A DNA stretch of 64,000 nucleotides from Cytophagales bacterium (GTDB taxonomy: Bacteria; Bacteroidota; Bacteroidia; Cytophagales; Cyclobacteriaceae). Below the pieces are notes generated by a model. The model had not been told where the DNA came from. It searched no databases and saw nothing but the letters and a program-made list of their open reading frames with translations. Positions 53,248-62,188 of this stretch are shown piece after piece. Where the stretch lies: assembly GCA_017303795.1 (NCBI GenBank), contig JAFLBR010000007.1:1-64000 (forward strand), given 5' to 3'. How positions within the stretch are numbered: position 1 is the first letter of the stretch; every line of letters begins with the position of its first letter. A program made the translations under genes and the position numbers.

Positions 53248-55583
53248 TTCCGATTGGGATTAGGTTCAACTTCAAAATGTGACTCAGTAAATATTTCATT
53301 TCCATTTGGAGTAAAACCGATAACCTTGATACTCATCTTACCGATATCATCAGATGAATTAAATGTTGCTTCAAAAGAGCTACCAGCAAATTTAGTTAAT
53401 GGCATCCAATAGAGCGTAGCGCGTAAATCCGGAATTGATAATGGAATTTCTTTAATCCATTTTTCATCCGAAAATTCCATTGGTTTACTCAAGCCTGTTA
53501 TTATAAACAACTTGCTTCTTAGCTTATCACCCAGATTTCCACTCTTTGACTCAACAAAGATAACTCCGGCATGGCCCAAGGGCCCTAATTGAGCCAGCTT
53601 GTTTGGGTTATTGATAGCCTTTATAGTTAACAAATTTTCGGGTTTGAGACCTAAAAAATAGTCTGTATCAGATGTCATTACACCATCAATTATATAAAGT
53701 GGGTCATGTTTATAAAAGATCACAGATTTTTCATATCGATAAAAAAGTCTCACTGTTGCTTCATCATTTTTTCGCTTTAATTGAACGAATGTCACAACCT
53801 CTTTCAACAAATCATCCATTGTAGGGAATACGATGTAGTCAGCTAATTTAGTAGTGTTGTCCACCGGTGGAAATTCCTCTTCAAACAAGTGATTGAGAGA
53901 GTTTTGTGAATCATTAAGTGCTCTGGACTTTGTAAAGTAGGAGTACGACTTATCGATCAAGTTCCGTTTCTTTTGATATAGACCGTAGCCATCCGGTTGT
54001 TCCAAAACCTTGGTATCATCTAATTGAAAAAATTTGCTAGTGTCATCCTCGATTTGAATTGAATATTCGGGATCAAGATTCTTATCGCGATAACGAAGCA
54101 TTATAAATACCTCATCCTGATCCCAGAAATCAAATGTAAGGGGGAGTGTAAAATCACCTTTTATAGCAACTGTCTCATATCCGATAACATTTTTTTGTAA
54201 GAACGCTATGACACGGGTTGAATCTGGTGCAATTTTTTCACCCTGTTTCGGTACCAGCTTTCCTTTAATTACAACATCATTCTTGAAAGTATATTTATAA
54301 GGCATGGGCTCATTTCCATTTATATTCTTCCAATTAAATCGTTGGCTCAATTGGGTAGCGAGATATTCATTTAAATACTGAGAGTAATGTCCTACATGAT
54401 TTTTGGCCCACTCAAAAGTTGAACCGATTTGTTTCAAATAACTGGGGACATACTTTTCCTCATTAAAAAGTTGTTTTTGGGTAACTACAACAGCAATGTG
54501 AGCGTTAACTCTTAGATCGTTCTCATCTAAAATATCAATCCCAAATGTGTAGGGTTGTCTTTGTTTAACATTCTGTTGAAGTCGCATATTAATCTTGACT
54601 GGAGGACTATTGGTATTGGGTATAAATATTCTTTGTGCAACTTCTTCCCCAGAATCACTTAGCAGATAAACGTGGTGAATCGACTGAGAATCAGCTAACG
54701 CAGGTAATACCACACTAAATTTAAGTTGATCAAATTTAACTCTATGTTTATTGATTATTTTGTCCTTCGCAACCGTGATTAGGTACAAATTTCTATTGCT
54801 CCAGATGGAGTTAGCTGGTAATTGTAATTCAATTACCCATTCATGGTTGTACTGGGTTAGGTGAAAACCAACGCCATCATTATTTCCTTTCAATCGTATT
54901 GTACGATTTTCCGTTCCTTCAATAAGATATTGCATGTTTTTAGCTGGAACGAATTGGAAATTTCCCACACCGGCAGCATTGAGCTTTGTGGAATCTACCA
55001 TTTCACCATTCTGACTTTTCAAAACAATCAACTCGCCAGGACTACCGATGGCATAGACATAGTTAACAACACCATTGGTCAATTTGCCGCCTTCTGGTAA
55101 AACAGCCAATTGCGTTTGTCTAGGAGAATATGAAATAATGTTATTTGAATTTGTAACCGAAAAGGATGTGTGATAAAAAGTATCAACGCCAAAATTTTTC
55201 ATCCACTCGGAGTAGATATAAAACTTGTAAATACCAGGATCAAGATCTTCAGGGAGCCGAATTTGATTATACGCAAATCCATCTTTTACTTTAAAACGTG
55301 TCCGATGTTTTATTTTTGCTTCAGATGACACCACATCTAAATATAAAACATCTTGTCCTGCAACTTGTGTGTTATTACCCAATAGGTACTGAACTGAGAA
55401 AAAAACAGTATCTCCAGGAATATACTGATTTTGATTAAACACAGCATTTATCTGAACTCTTGGAAATTTATTAATGTGATCCTGAAAGCGGGTTTCAAGT
55501 TGAGCTAGAAAATCCGATGTCTGTGCCTCAATCACTAGAGACAGGGCAATAGCCATTTGTGTAAAAACCAATTTAATTTTCAT
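53244..55583 (-). CDS. Exported MG2-like protein with TonB plug-like C-terminal segment
   Basis: A 779-residue exported protein. Signal peptide [21 protein letters not shown]. An MG2-like beta domain at about 40-145 ([37 protein letters not shown]). Further beta domains follow, then a segment at about 625-690 ([40 protein letters not shown]) that looks like a TonB-receptor plug. The frame is open to 55643; ATG 55583 starts the signal peptide, 4 bases after the DUF4249 stop. Last gene of a three-gene operon; probably surface-located with the receptor. Confidence 0.78.
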   Translation of the reverse strand: MKIKLVFTQMAIALSLVIEAQTSDFLAQLETRFQDHINKFPRVQINAVFNQNQYIPGDTVFFSVQYLLGNNTQVAGQDVLYLDVVSSEAKIKHRTRFKVKDGFAYNQIRLPEDLDPGIYKFYIYSEWMKNFGVDTFYHTSFSVTNSNNIISYSPRQTQLAVLPEGGKLTNGVVNYVYAIGSPGELIVLKSQNGEMVDSTKLNAAGVGNFQFVPAKNMQYLIEGTENRTIRLKGNNDGVGFHLTQYNHEWVIELQLPANSIWSNRNLYLITVAKDKIINKHRVKFDQLKFSVVLPALADSQSIHHVYLLSDSGEEVAQRIFIPNTNSPPVKINMRLQQNVKQRQPYTFGIDILDENDLRVNAHIAVVVTQKQLFNEEKYVPSYLKQIGSTFEWAKNHVGHYSQYLNEYLATQLSQRFNWKNINGNEPMPYKYTFKNDVVIKGKLVPKQGEKIAPDSTRVIAFLQKNVIGYETVAIKGDFTLPLTFDFWDQDEVFIMLRYRDKNLDPEYSIQIEDDTSKFFQLDDTKVLEQPDGYGLYQKKRNLIDKSYSYFTKSRALNDSQNSLNHLFEEEFPPVDNTTKLADYIVFPTMDDLLKEVVTFVQLKRKNDEATVRLFYRYEKSVIFYKHDPLYIIDGVMTSDTDYFLGLKPENLLTIKAINNPNKLAQLGPLGHAGVIFVESKSGNLGDKLRSKLFIITGLSKPMEFSDEKWIKEIPLSIPDLRATLYWMPLTKFAGSSFEATFNSSDDIGKMSIKVIGFTPNGNEIFTESHFEVEPNPNRN

Positions 55584-55587
55584 TTGC

Positions 55588-56688
55588 TTAATCAATCCAG
55601 AAAGTAGGTTTTGAAGATGTTGTGTTGGGAAAAAGGCGCTCACAATTATCGGAATATGGCAGCTCCACGATTGGTATTACGGATGGGTTAGGGACATCGT
55701 TTCGAGTTATGTACACAGATCTTGAGGCAATCGAGGTTCCGTAAAAAAAGCCTACTATCGGACCTTCTTTCCCTGATATTTGAACGAAGTTAGTCGGTAT
55801 TCGGCCTGCCTGTGGCTCAAACAAACTACCAATGGCTTTCTTTTGATCTTTTAAAGCTTTCCAGAAAGCATACGCCTGAGGTGAAAGGCTTAACTGTTGT
55901 ACTTCAGCATGAACCTTATTCATAAATGTCCATTGTGTAATAGGTACGTAGCCAACTTTTACATGAACGAATTTTCCATCTTCAATAACCTGATTATCGC
56001 TCACCATGGGCTCAGAATTGAAAAATTTTGACCAACATATACAACATTCGCAGGGACTGACATACGTTAACGCACCATTCCAAACGTAGCCACTACATGG
56101 CAAAGGAGCTGGACAGCGCGACTCACCACAATTTACTGTATATAATTCCGGGTTGGTTTCCACCTGAAACGTACCGATAAACTTCCATAAGAAGTAATAA
56201 CTATTCTGTTCTCCTGCATTTGAATCAAAAAATACATCAAAACCGTACGCTTCGGATCCATTCGTTAGAGTTTCCACATACTCGAAGTACACATCGTCTA
56301 AGCTTCCTGGGTCTAAGATCGGATCGGGGTTGGATCGATAAACTCTTCCATCCAGCGTTTGAATCTCAAGTGTATATGATCGTCCGATCGTTCCTCGAAT
56401 GCCAGTTGGGCTCGTTAGATACTCACCATCCGATACTTTTGTCAAAGTCTCACTATTGCCTATGTCATCCGATAAAATGACCCTATTGACAGAAATTGGT
56501 GTTTTAATGGATTGCTTCGATTCAACATCAAAAGATTTTGATATTTTTACTGTATACGGGCCTAAATCAGTAGAAATATAACCCTCTACTACCAACGGGA
56601 AAGCTTCAGGCACTTCGATATCAAAAAATATTCGGTCTACACATGAGACCAAAAAAAACCCTACCAAGGATGTTATCACCCACCTCAT
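55588..56688 (-). CDS. DUF4249 lipoprotein
   Basis: A 366-residue lipoprotein (lipobox LVSC, Cys16) of the DUF4249 family that accompanies STN-type TonB receptors. The N-terminal domain has LVVEGYISTDLGPYTVKISK and RGTIGRSYTLEIQTLDGR. A Cys-rich insertion lies at about 198-222 (CGESRCPAPLPC, CECCIC) with nine Cys in about 25 residues, unusual for the family. Coupled to the receptor gene, 3 bases apart. Confidence 0.85.
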   Translation of the reverse strand: MRWVITSLVGFFLVSCVDRIFFDIEVPEAFPLVVEGYISTDLGPYTVKISKSFDVESKQSIKTPISVNRVILSDDIGNSETLTKVSDGEYLTSPTGIRGTIGRSYTLEIQTLDGRVYRSNPDPILDPGSLDDVYFEYVETLTNGSEAYGFDVFFDSNAGEQNSYYFLWKFIGTFQVETNPELYTVNCGESRCPAPLPCSGYVWNGALTYVSPCECCICWSKFFNSEPMVSDNQVIEDGKFVHVKVGYVPITQWTFMNKVHAEVQQLSLSPQAYAFWKALKDQKKAIGSLFEPQAGRIPTNFVQISGKEGPIVGFFYGTSIASRSVYITRNDVPNPSVIPIVELPYSDNCERLFPNTTSSKPTFWID

Positions 56689-56691
56689 AAA

Positions 56692-59403
56692 CTAAAATTT
56701 AAAACTATAAGATAAAGATGGTAATGCCACACCAATAATCGACAATTGGTACGGTCTTAATATGCCTGGTCTAGCCTCCTTGAAAAAGATTGAGTAAGCA
56801 TTTTTTCTGGCATACACGTTATAAATGGATATTGTCCACGTACCATCCCAAAACTTTTTCCTTTTATGATTCCCTTCAATCACAAACCCAAGATCTAAAC
56901 GATGATAATCTGGCACACGATACACATTTCGTTCTGAAAAAGATGAAACGGTAAAATTTTCATAACTGAATGCTGTGAGTGGTAACGTAATGGGTCTCCC
57001 GGTTCGGTACGTAAATGATCCTGTAAAAAAATAACGTCTTGAAATGTTATAACGCCAGTTAAGATTTACGACATGCGGCTGATCGAAATTAGATGGATAT
57101 TCTTTACCATCATTGATAGTTTCTTCTGGGAATTGACCAAGTATTGTCCTTAAGGATCGTGAAAACGTGTAACTAAATGTTCCATTAAGCTTTCCAACAT
57201 TTTTAGAAATTTGAGTTTCGACACCAAACATTCTGGCTTGCCCTTGCAATAAGTCTGTTTCCAGACCAGGATTCAATATCAATTGAGCACCATCTTTAAA
57301 TTCAAGCACGTCATCTAAAATTTTATAGTATCCCTCAATAAAGGCTTCATATTTCTTATCCTTAAAATTCTTAAAGTACCCAAGCGAGAATTGATCTACC
57401 TTTTGAGGTTTGAAATAATAGCCACTTGGCTGCCAAATATCAATTGGTGTTACAGCCGTGGTATTACTAACCAGATGTAGATATTGATATATTCTGTTAT
57501 ACCCAAGTTTAATTGATGTGGCTTGATTAAGGTCGTAACGAAAACCAAGTCTTGGTTCTAAATTTTGATAAGATTTTATATTATCATTCTTTTTGAAGAA
57601 TAAAGTATCGACTTGGTATAATGTTTCAATAGGCCTACCTGCTTCGTAAATATTTACTGTCCCTGGTCCAAAAGCAGTGAACCTAGAGTAGCGTATCCCT
57701 AAATCAGCATGCAACTTTGAAGACAAATCAAATTGATCAGCTACGTAGAGACCAGTTTCCAATGAAAATTGTTTCTCCATTTGAATGAAACTCTTATTCG
57801 ATTGATCGGATGAAGGTTCTAATGTTCCAGGGTTAAAATCATAATAGGTTCCCTGAGCCCCAAAGTTAAGTTTGTGACTGCCGAGAACTGCATGAAAGTC
57901 AGCTTTGGCGGAAGGATATATAATCGAATATCCTAACGTAAATCCGTTTAAAAGATCTTTATCAAAAACACTGTATGAATAACTTCCTACTCCTGCTGTT
58001 AAAGAACCATTCAACTTGTTGCTGAATTCGTGATCCAATCGCATAGATGTTAAATAAGTTTGCCATTTATATGTTGAATCACCCTGTAGTCTGAATTGGT
58101 CATTACTTAAATACCCTGACAGGGTAAGCTTAGTCTTATCACTAAAGGAGTGAGCTAACTTTACCGTACCATCATAAAACGTAACAGAACTATTCTCGAG
58201 GCCGATGTAATTACTTTTAACTGTATTTATTAACCAATCTGAATAGGTTGTGCGAAAAGAGGCTGCCAAAGATGTTTTGTTCCGCTTAATGGGACCTTGA
58301 ACCATCAAGTTTGTTGAAACTATTCCGATACCACCATTCCCTTGCCAGTTTTCCAAACTTCCCTCTTTTGAACGGATATCCAATACCGATGAGACCCTCC
58401 CTCCAAATGAAGCCGGAATTCCACCCCGGTAAAAAGTTACATCACGAACAGCCTCAGAATTAAATGCTGAAAAAAATCCAAAAACATGCGAGCTGTTAAA
58501 AACTGGAAGTCCATCGTACAAAATCAAATTCTGATCGACACTCCCCCCCCGTACATTAAACCCAGAAGCAGCTTCTCCGGTAGTTGTTACACCCGGCAAG
58601 ATTTGAATTTGTTTTATTAAGTCAACCTCACCAAGTAATGCAGGCGCTCGTTTTATTTCGCGCATACTGATCTGTGATTGACCAATACCACTTGTGGTTA
58701 TTTCCCTTGAGGTTTTATCTTCAATCACTACCTCAGAGAGGATTGTAGGTGTCTCATCCAATTCGATTGTTACAACACCATCTTGATAAATTTCAAGATC
58801 TAAAAATTTCTCTTCATGGTTAAGGTAATTAAAGGCAACAAAATGAAATCCTGGTAGAATCAAGAAAGAGAACTTTCCTTCTTTATCAGTAACAACTGAT
58901 TGATTTAGATTTTTTAGCTGAACTGTAACTCCTATCAAAAACTCTTCAGTTTTTGCCTCCTTTACAACTCCGGAAAAACTTATGGTTTTTGTTGGGCTTG
59001 ATTGAGACTGCTGTCCAATTAATATTCTTTCAATCAAAACCTGACTTCGTTTAGCTCCCTGAAGAAAATCATTCCTTCTAATTAATGAATTTGGATCTTT
59101 AAAAAAGACAATGGTATTCGAATTAATCTCGGTAAAGTTAATGTCTGTTCCCAACAAAATATCATGTAAAAGGTTATCGAGCGTTACCTTTCCATAATTG
59201 CTTGGTACTTTAATATCTACTAACCATTCAGGTAGAAAATAAAATTTAACGAATGATTTTTCCTCAATATCCTTAAGAAGAGACACTAGATTTTTTTCTT
59301 CATTTGAGGTTTCTACAGAATAACTTGATATTATCTGACATTTAGCCTCCAAAAAGTTAAGAAGAAAAATCAGAATAAATGAAATCAAATACTTGAGATT
59401 CAT
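56692..59403 (-). CDS. TonB-dependent receptor with STN and carboxypeptidase-like N-terminal domains
   Basis: A 903-residue outer-membrane receptor. Signal peptide 1-23, STN domain (~30-95: SLLKDIEEKSFVKFYF, GKVTLDNLLHDILLGTDINF), a CarboxypepD_reg-like domain (~130-215: FSGVVKEAKTEEFLIGVTVQLKN), plug (~230-335: GFNVRGGSVDQNLILYDGLPVF) and 22-strand barrel ending YSFKF. ATG 59403 is chosen; ATG 59424 is possible. An STN domain usually signals to an anti-sigma factor, but no FecI/FecR genes are nearby. Confidence 0.9.
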   Translation of the reverse strand: MNLKYLISFILIFLLNFLEAKCQIISSYSVETSNEEKNLVSLLKDIEEKSFVKFYFLPEWLVDIKVPSNYGKVTLDNLLHDILLGTDINFTEINSNTIVFFKDPNSLIRRNDFLQGAKRSQVLIERILIGQQSQSSPTKTISFSGVVKEAKTEEFLIGVTVQLKNLNQSVVTDKEGKFSFLILPGFHFVAFNYLNHEEKFLDLEIYQDGVVTIELDETPTILSEVVIEDKTSREITTSGIGQSQISMREIKRAPALLGEVDLIKQIQILPGVTTTGEAASGFNVRGGSVDQNLILYDGLPVFNSSHVFGFFSAFNSEAVRDVTFYRGGIPASFGGRVSSVLDIRSKEGSLENWQGNGGIGIVSTNLMVQGPIKRNKTSLAASFRTTYSDWLINTVKSNYIGLENSSVTFYDGTVKLAHSFSDKTKLTLSGYLSNDQFRLQGDSTYKWQTYLTSMRLDHEFSNKLNGSLTAGVGSYSYSVFDKDLLNGFTLGYSIIYPSAKADFHAVLGSHKLNFGAQGTYYDFNPGTLEPSSDQSNKSFIQMEKQFSLETGLYVADQFDLSSKLHADLGIRYSRFTAFGPGTVNIYEAGRPIETLYQVDTLFFKKNDNIKSYQNLEPRLGFRYDLNQATSIKLGYNRIYQYLHLVSNTTAVTPIDIWQPSGYYFKPQKVDQFSLGYFKNFKDKKYEAFIEGYYKILDDVLEFKDGAQLILNPGLETDLLQGQARMFGVETQISKNVGKLNGTFSYTFSRSLRTILGQFPEETINDGKEYPSNFDQPHVVNLNWRYNISRRYFFTGSFTYRTGRPITLPLTAFSYENFTVSSFSERNVYRVPDYHRLDLGFVIEGNHKRKKFWDGTWTISIYNVYARKNAYSIFFKEARPGILRPYQLSIIGVALPSLSYSFKF

Positions 59404-59441
59404 AAAAAATAAAAATCTAAACATATTCAGTCCTAAACCTA

Positions 59442-59479
59442 AAACCAAAAAGGGCTACACATGTAGCCCTTTTTGGTTT
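59442..59479. terminator. Bidirectional intrinsic terminator between the two TonB operons
   Basis: Perfect 18-base arms (AAACCAAAAAGGGCTACA and complement) around a 2-base loop, with A-rich left and T-rich right stems. It lies 15 bases beyond the lipoprotein stop on the minus strand and ends the SusCD unit. Confidence 0.88.
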
Positions 59480-59494
59480 CTATTTTGATTGTGC

Positions 59495-60472
59495 TTATTG
59501 TTGTTTTAATGACCACAGAAATGAATCCAGAACATCTCCGGTTGCTTTACTTTTATAAGTAAAATTTAGTAGAAGTTCTTTCTTACAAGAATTATAGGTT
59601 CCACTTCCTTGGATAAGTCTTACGGCACCACCAGCAGTCGTATATTCTTGCTCGGGAGCAGTTACCACTTGGGTAACAACATCAACAGAAGGAGTGAAAA
59701 CAATATAAATTGGAATACCTGAATCATACCAGTTATCAATATTAAACTTATTAGCAGTTACTGCATCTTTCGTAAAGGTTACATCATATGGGCCATAACC
59801 TCCGAAAAATTCTGAAGTCTCTGTTGCATCGTAGGTACCCGCCCAATCATTTACATCATAGGAACAATAATCAGTTACGGCAATATTTAGTCTTTGAGCA
59901 GGGTAAAACTGATTACTTTGGTAAAGTCCTGAAGCAACTAATTGAGAGGATAAGACTTTGGTTCCATCCGTCAAATTAAGATCACTTTCTATGTTAATTC
60001 CATTCGGATAAAGAGCCAAAATATCAGTTGCAAAATCAGGATCACTTGAATCCAGACCTAGAACATCAAGAATATCCTCCATAGGAATGGACACTGATAC
60101 CCACGGTCCTTTATAATCATCCGTTGTCTGAAATTCAGAGAAAGGAACATTAAGCAACGATTCACGAGTAGTACTTCCATTTGGAACAGTCCGCTTTAAT
60201 ACAAATATGTCAAAGCTAGCCAACGTGGTGGGGTCTTCTGACAGGTATTCCGCGTCAAACGCAAAAGTTTCATCACCCGTCCAAATTTTAGGAAATACCT
60301 CATATCCTGGCTTTCCTTGAAAATAGAGATTTGTTAATTGAGTTCCTCTTAAAGCTAAAATTGAACCCTTTTTAACGGATGACATATTAAGGGGATCGAG
60401 CGAATCATCCGTACAAGAAATTACAAAGGCTAAAGCCCAAATCAACAATATGCTTTTTATTATTCTTTTCAT
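59495..60472 (-). CDS. Lipoprotein in SusE/SusF position
   Basis: A 325-residue lipoprotein (MKRIIKSILLIWALAFVISC, lipid Cys20). The C-terminal ~115 residues (WAGTYDATETSEFFGGYGPYDVTFT in pieces, GSGTYNSCKKELLLNFTY) form a compact beta domain like that of small SusCD accessory lipoproteins. No enzyme motif. ATG 60472 is chosen over an upstream frame extension that overlaps susD. It follows susD by 7 bases. Confidence 0.78.
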   Translation of the reverse strand: MKRIIKSILLIWALAFVISCTDDSLDPLNMSSVKKGSILALRGTQLTNLYFQGKPGYEVFPKIWTGDETFAFDAEYLSEDPTTLASFDIFVLKRTVPNGSTTRESLLNVPFSEFQTTDDYKGPWVSVSIPMEDILDVLGLDSSDPDFATDILALYPNGINIESDLNLTDGTKVLSSQLVASGLYQSNQFYPAQRLNIAVTDYCSYDVNDWAGTYDATETSEFFGGYGPYDVTFTKDAVTANKFNIDNWYDSGIPIYIVFTPSVDVVTQVVTAPEQEYTTAGGAVRLIQGSGTYNSCKKELLLNFTYKSKATGDVLDSFLWSLKQQ

Positions 60473-60479
60473 AGTAGTC

Positions 60480-62177
60480 TTAGTTAAGATTATCAGGATT
60501 TGTGTCCCAGAATACCTTATTGGTTGCGTTGAAATCCTTCTGTGACGCGTTATCATTTAAGTTCACGTAAGTAGATGGATACACATAAGATCGATACCAT
60601 GGCCCAGGATTTGTTTGCAACGTAGGTTGCATATTACGAGGAGCACTCGTTCTTCGATAATTATTGTAAGCCTCTATTCCATTTCCCCAACAAGAAATGT
60701 AGAATTCATTTCCAATAATATCCAATTTATTTGCAGCATTATCAAACTCAAAATTAACGGCTGCTAAGTATGCTGAAGTAGAAGGTTCCCTACCGGCACT
60801 TAATACCTGCCCTTTACTTGTGGCAAAATTTCTTATTTGCGTAATTGAATTATTAATTCCATCATTCATAGCCGTTTTTGCCCCTGCAGTATTACCAGAA
60901 CGCGCTAAGATTTCGGCCTTCAGAAAATCAGTAAACCAAGACATAAAAATTGGCTGAATACCCGCGCCATCCGCACCATCGCCCTGTATGGTTGATCCAA
61001 CAAAAGTAGCATTTGCTAATGATGTATTGTCAATCTTTCCACCCGCAGGGTATACGCCAGCTGCAGTTAATACTGGTCCATCGGGTGGGATACCGAAGCC
61101 GTCACCGTGGTCGCGACCATAAAAACCTGGGTCAAACACGCAAAACATTTTAACATTCTGATCAGTGTAATGTTGGGGTGGAGCACCTGGCGCACAACCT
61201 AAAGACTTAGGGTCTACGGCCAATGCCTGGGCAATACTTCCAACCTGACGGTAGAAATAATATCTCCATCTTGGATCTTCAACTGTAACTGATGGGTCAA
61301 GTGGGTCTACTTTACCAGCAAAAAGTTCATACAAAAAGTAATTGGCAATATAACCGCCTGCTTGCCCACGAATAGGGTCATAATACTGACGATACATCGG
61401 ATGGCGAGAAACAGGAACTGTTGTATTACTATACTTATAAGTAAAGTTTTCAGCTTCAGTATCAATTAAATCCGCGGCCAACAAAGCAGTTATTCTTGTA
61501 TCAGCCCCAGCCTTCCTTGCGGGTAACATAGATAGATTTAGTTGGGCTTTTAATTCTAAAGAATTTGCCAAAGCATTCCATCTGGTTCTATTACCAGCGT
61601 AATATACATCCCTGATTAGAGCACCACCTGCGTCAGTACCTGTTTTTGCCAATTCAGTCCGGGCATCGGTTAATAAACCTATGGCAAAATCATATACACT
61701 TTCTCCAGAGTCTGCATTAGGGTTAAAATTACCTTCTGATGCCTTTAAAGCTTCTGAAAGAGGAATATCACCAAAAACATCAACTAAGGTTAGCAAAACG
61801 TAAGCTTGAAGTATTTTACCAACCGCGATATGAGTTGTTAAACCTTTCTCTTCCGCTAATCCTATCATAGTCTCGGCATTAATAAGTACGTCCTCATAAG
61901 CCAAACTCCAGATTCCGTCAGCTCCTTGTGGCGAATTTGCCGTCTGATAACGAAAGCCACCGGTCATTGCTTCCATACGAACAAGAGGGTTTACTGTACT
62001 GTGAACAGCATCAAAAAAATCAGCAAAATCAAGCTGCACACCATTCATAATCAGGTCAACATCTGCTCCAGAAACTGTTATTTGATTAGGATCTTCCAAA
62101 TCACCATCAAGATCGCAAGCGGTAACTAACACTAATACAGTAGTTAGGAACCCAAATTTTTTTATTAAATCTTTCAT
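60480..62177 (-). CDS. SusD/RagB-family nutrient-binding lipoprotein
   Basis: A 565-residue surface lipoprotein. Lipobox VTAC (Cys20), then the SusD-like helical fold with TPR-like segments (GKILQAYVLLTLVDVFGDIPLSEAL, ADARTEL-like LLTDARTELAKTG, WNALANSLELKAQLNLSML). It forms the lid on the SusC channel encoded 11 bases upstream. The bound substrate (glycan or peptide) is not evident; no hydrolase genes are in the window. Confidence 0.92.
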   Translation of the reverse strand: MKDLIKKFGFLTTVLVLVTACDLDGDLEDPNQITVSGADVDLIMNGVQLDFADFFDAVHSTVNPLVRMEAMTGGFRYQTANSPQGADGIWSLAYEDVLINAETMIGLAEEKGLTTHIAVGKILQAYVLLTLVDVFGDIPLSEALKASEGNFNPNADSGESVYDFAIGLLTDARTELAKTGTDAGGALIRDVYYAGNRTRWNALANSLELKAQLNLSMLPARKAGADTRITALLAADLIDTEAENFTYKYSNTTVPVSRHPMYRQYYDPIRGQAGGYIANYFLYELFAGKVDPLDPSVTVEDPRWRYYFYRQVGSIAQALAVDPKSLGCAPGAPPQHYTDQNVKMFCVFDPGFYGRDHGDGFGIPPDGPVLTAAGVYPAGGKIDNTSLANATFVGSTIQGDGADGAGIQPIFMSWFTDFLKAEILARSGNTAGAKTAMNDGINNSITQIRNFATSKGQVLSAGREPSTSAYLAAVNFEFDNAANKLDIIGNEFYISCWGNGIEAYNNYRRTSAPRNMQPTLQTNPGPWYRSYVYPSTYVNLNDNASQKDFNATNKVFWDTNPDNLN

Positions 62178-62188
62178 GTCAATTTTAA

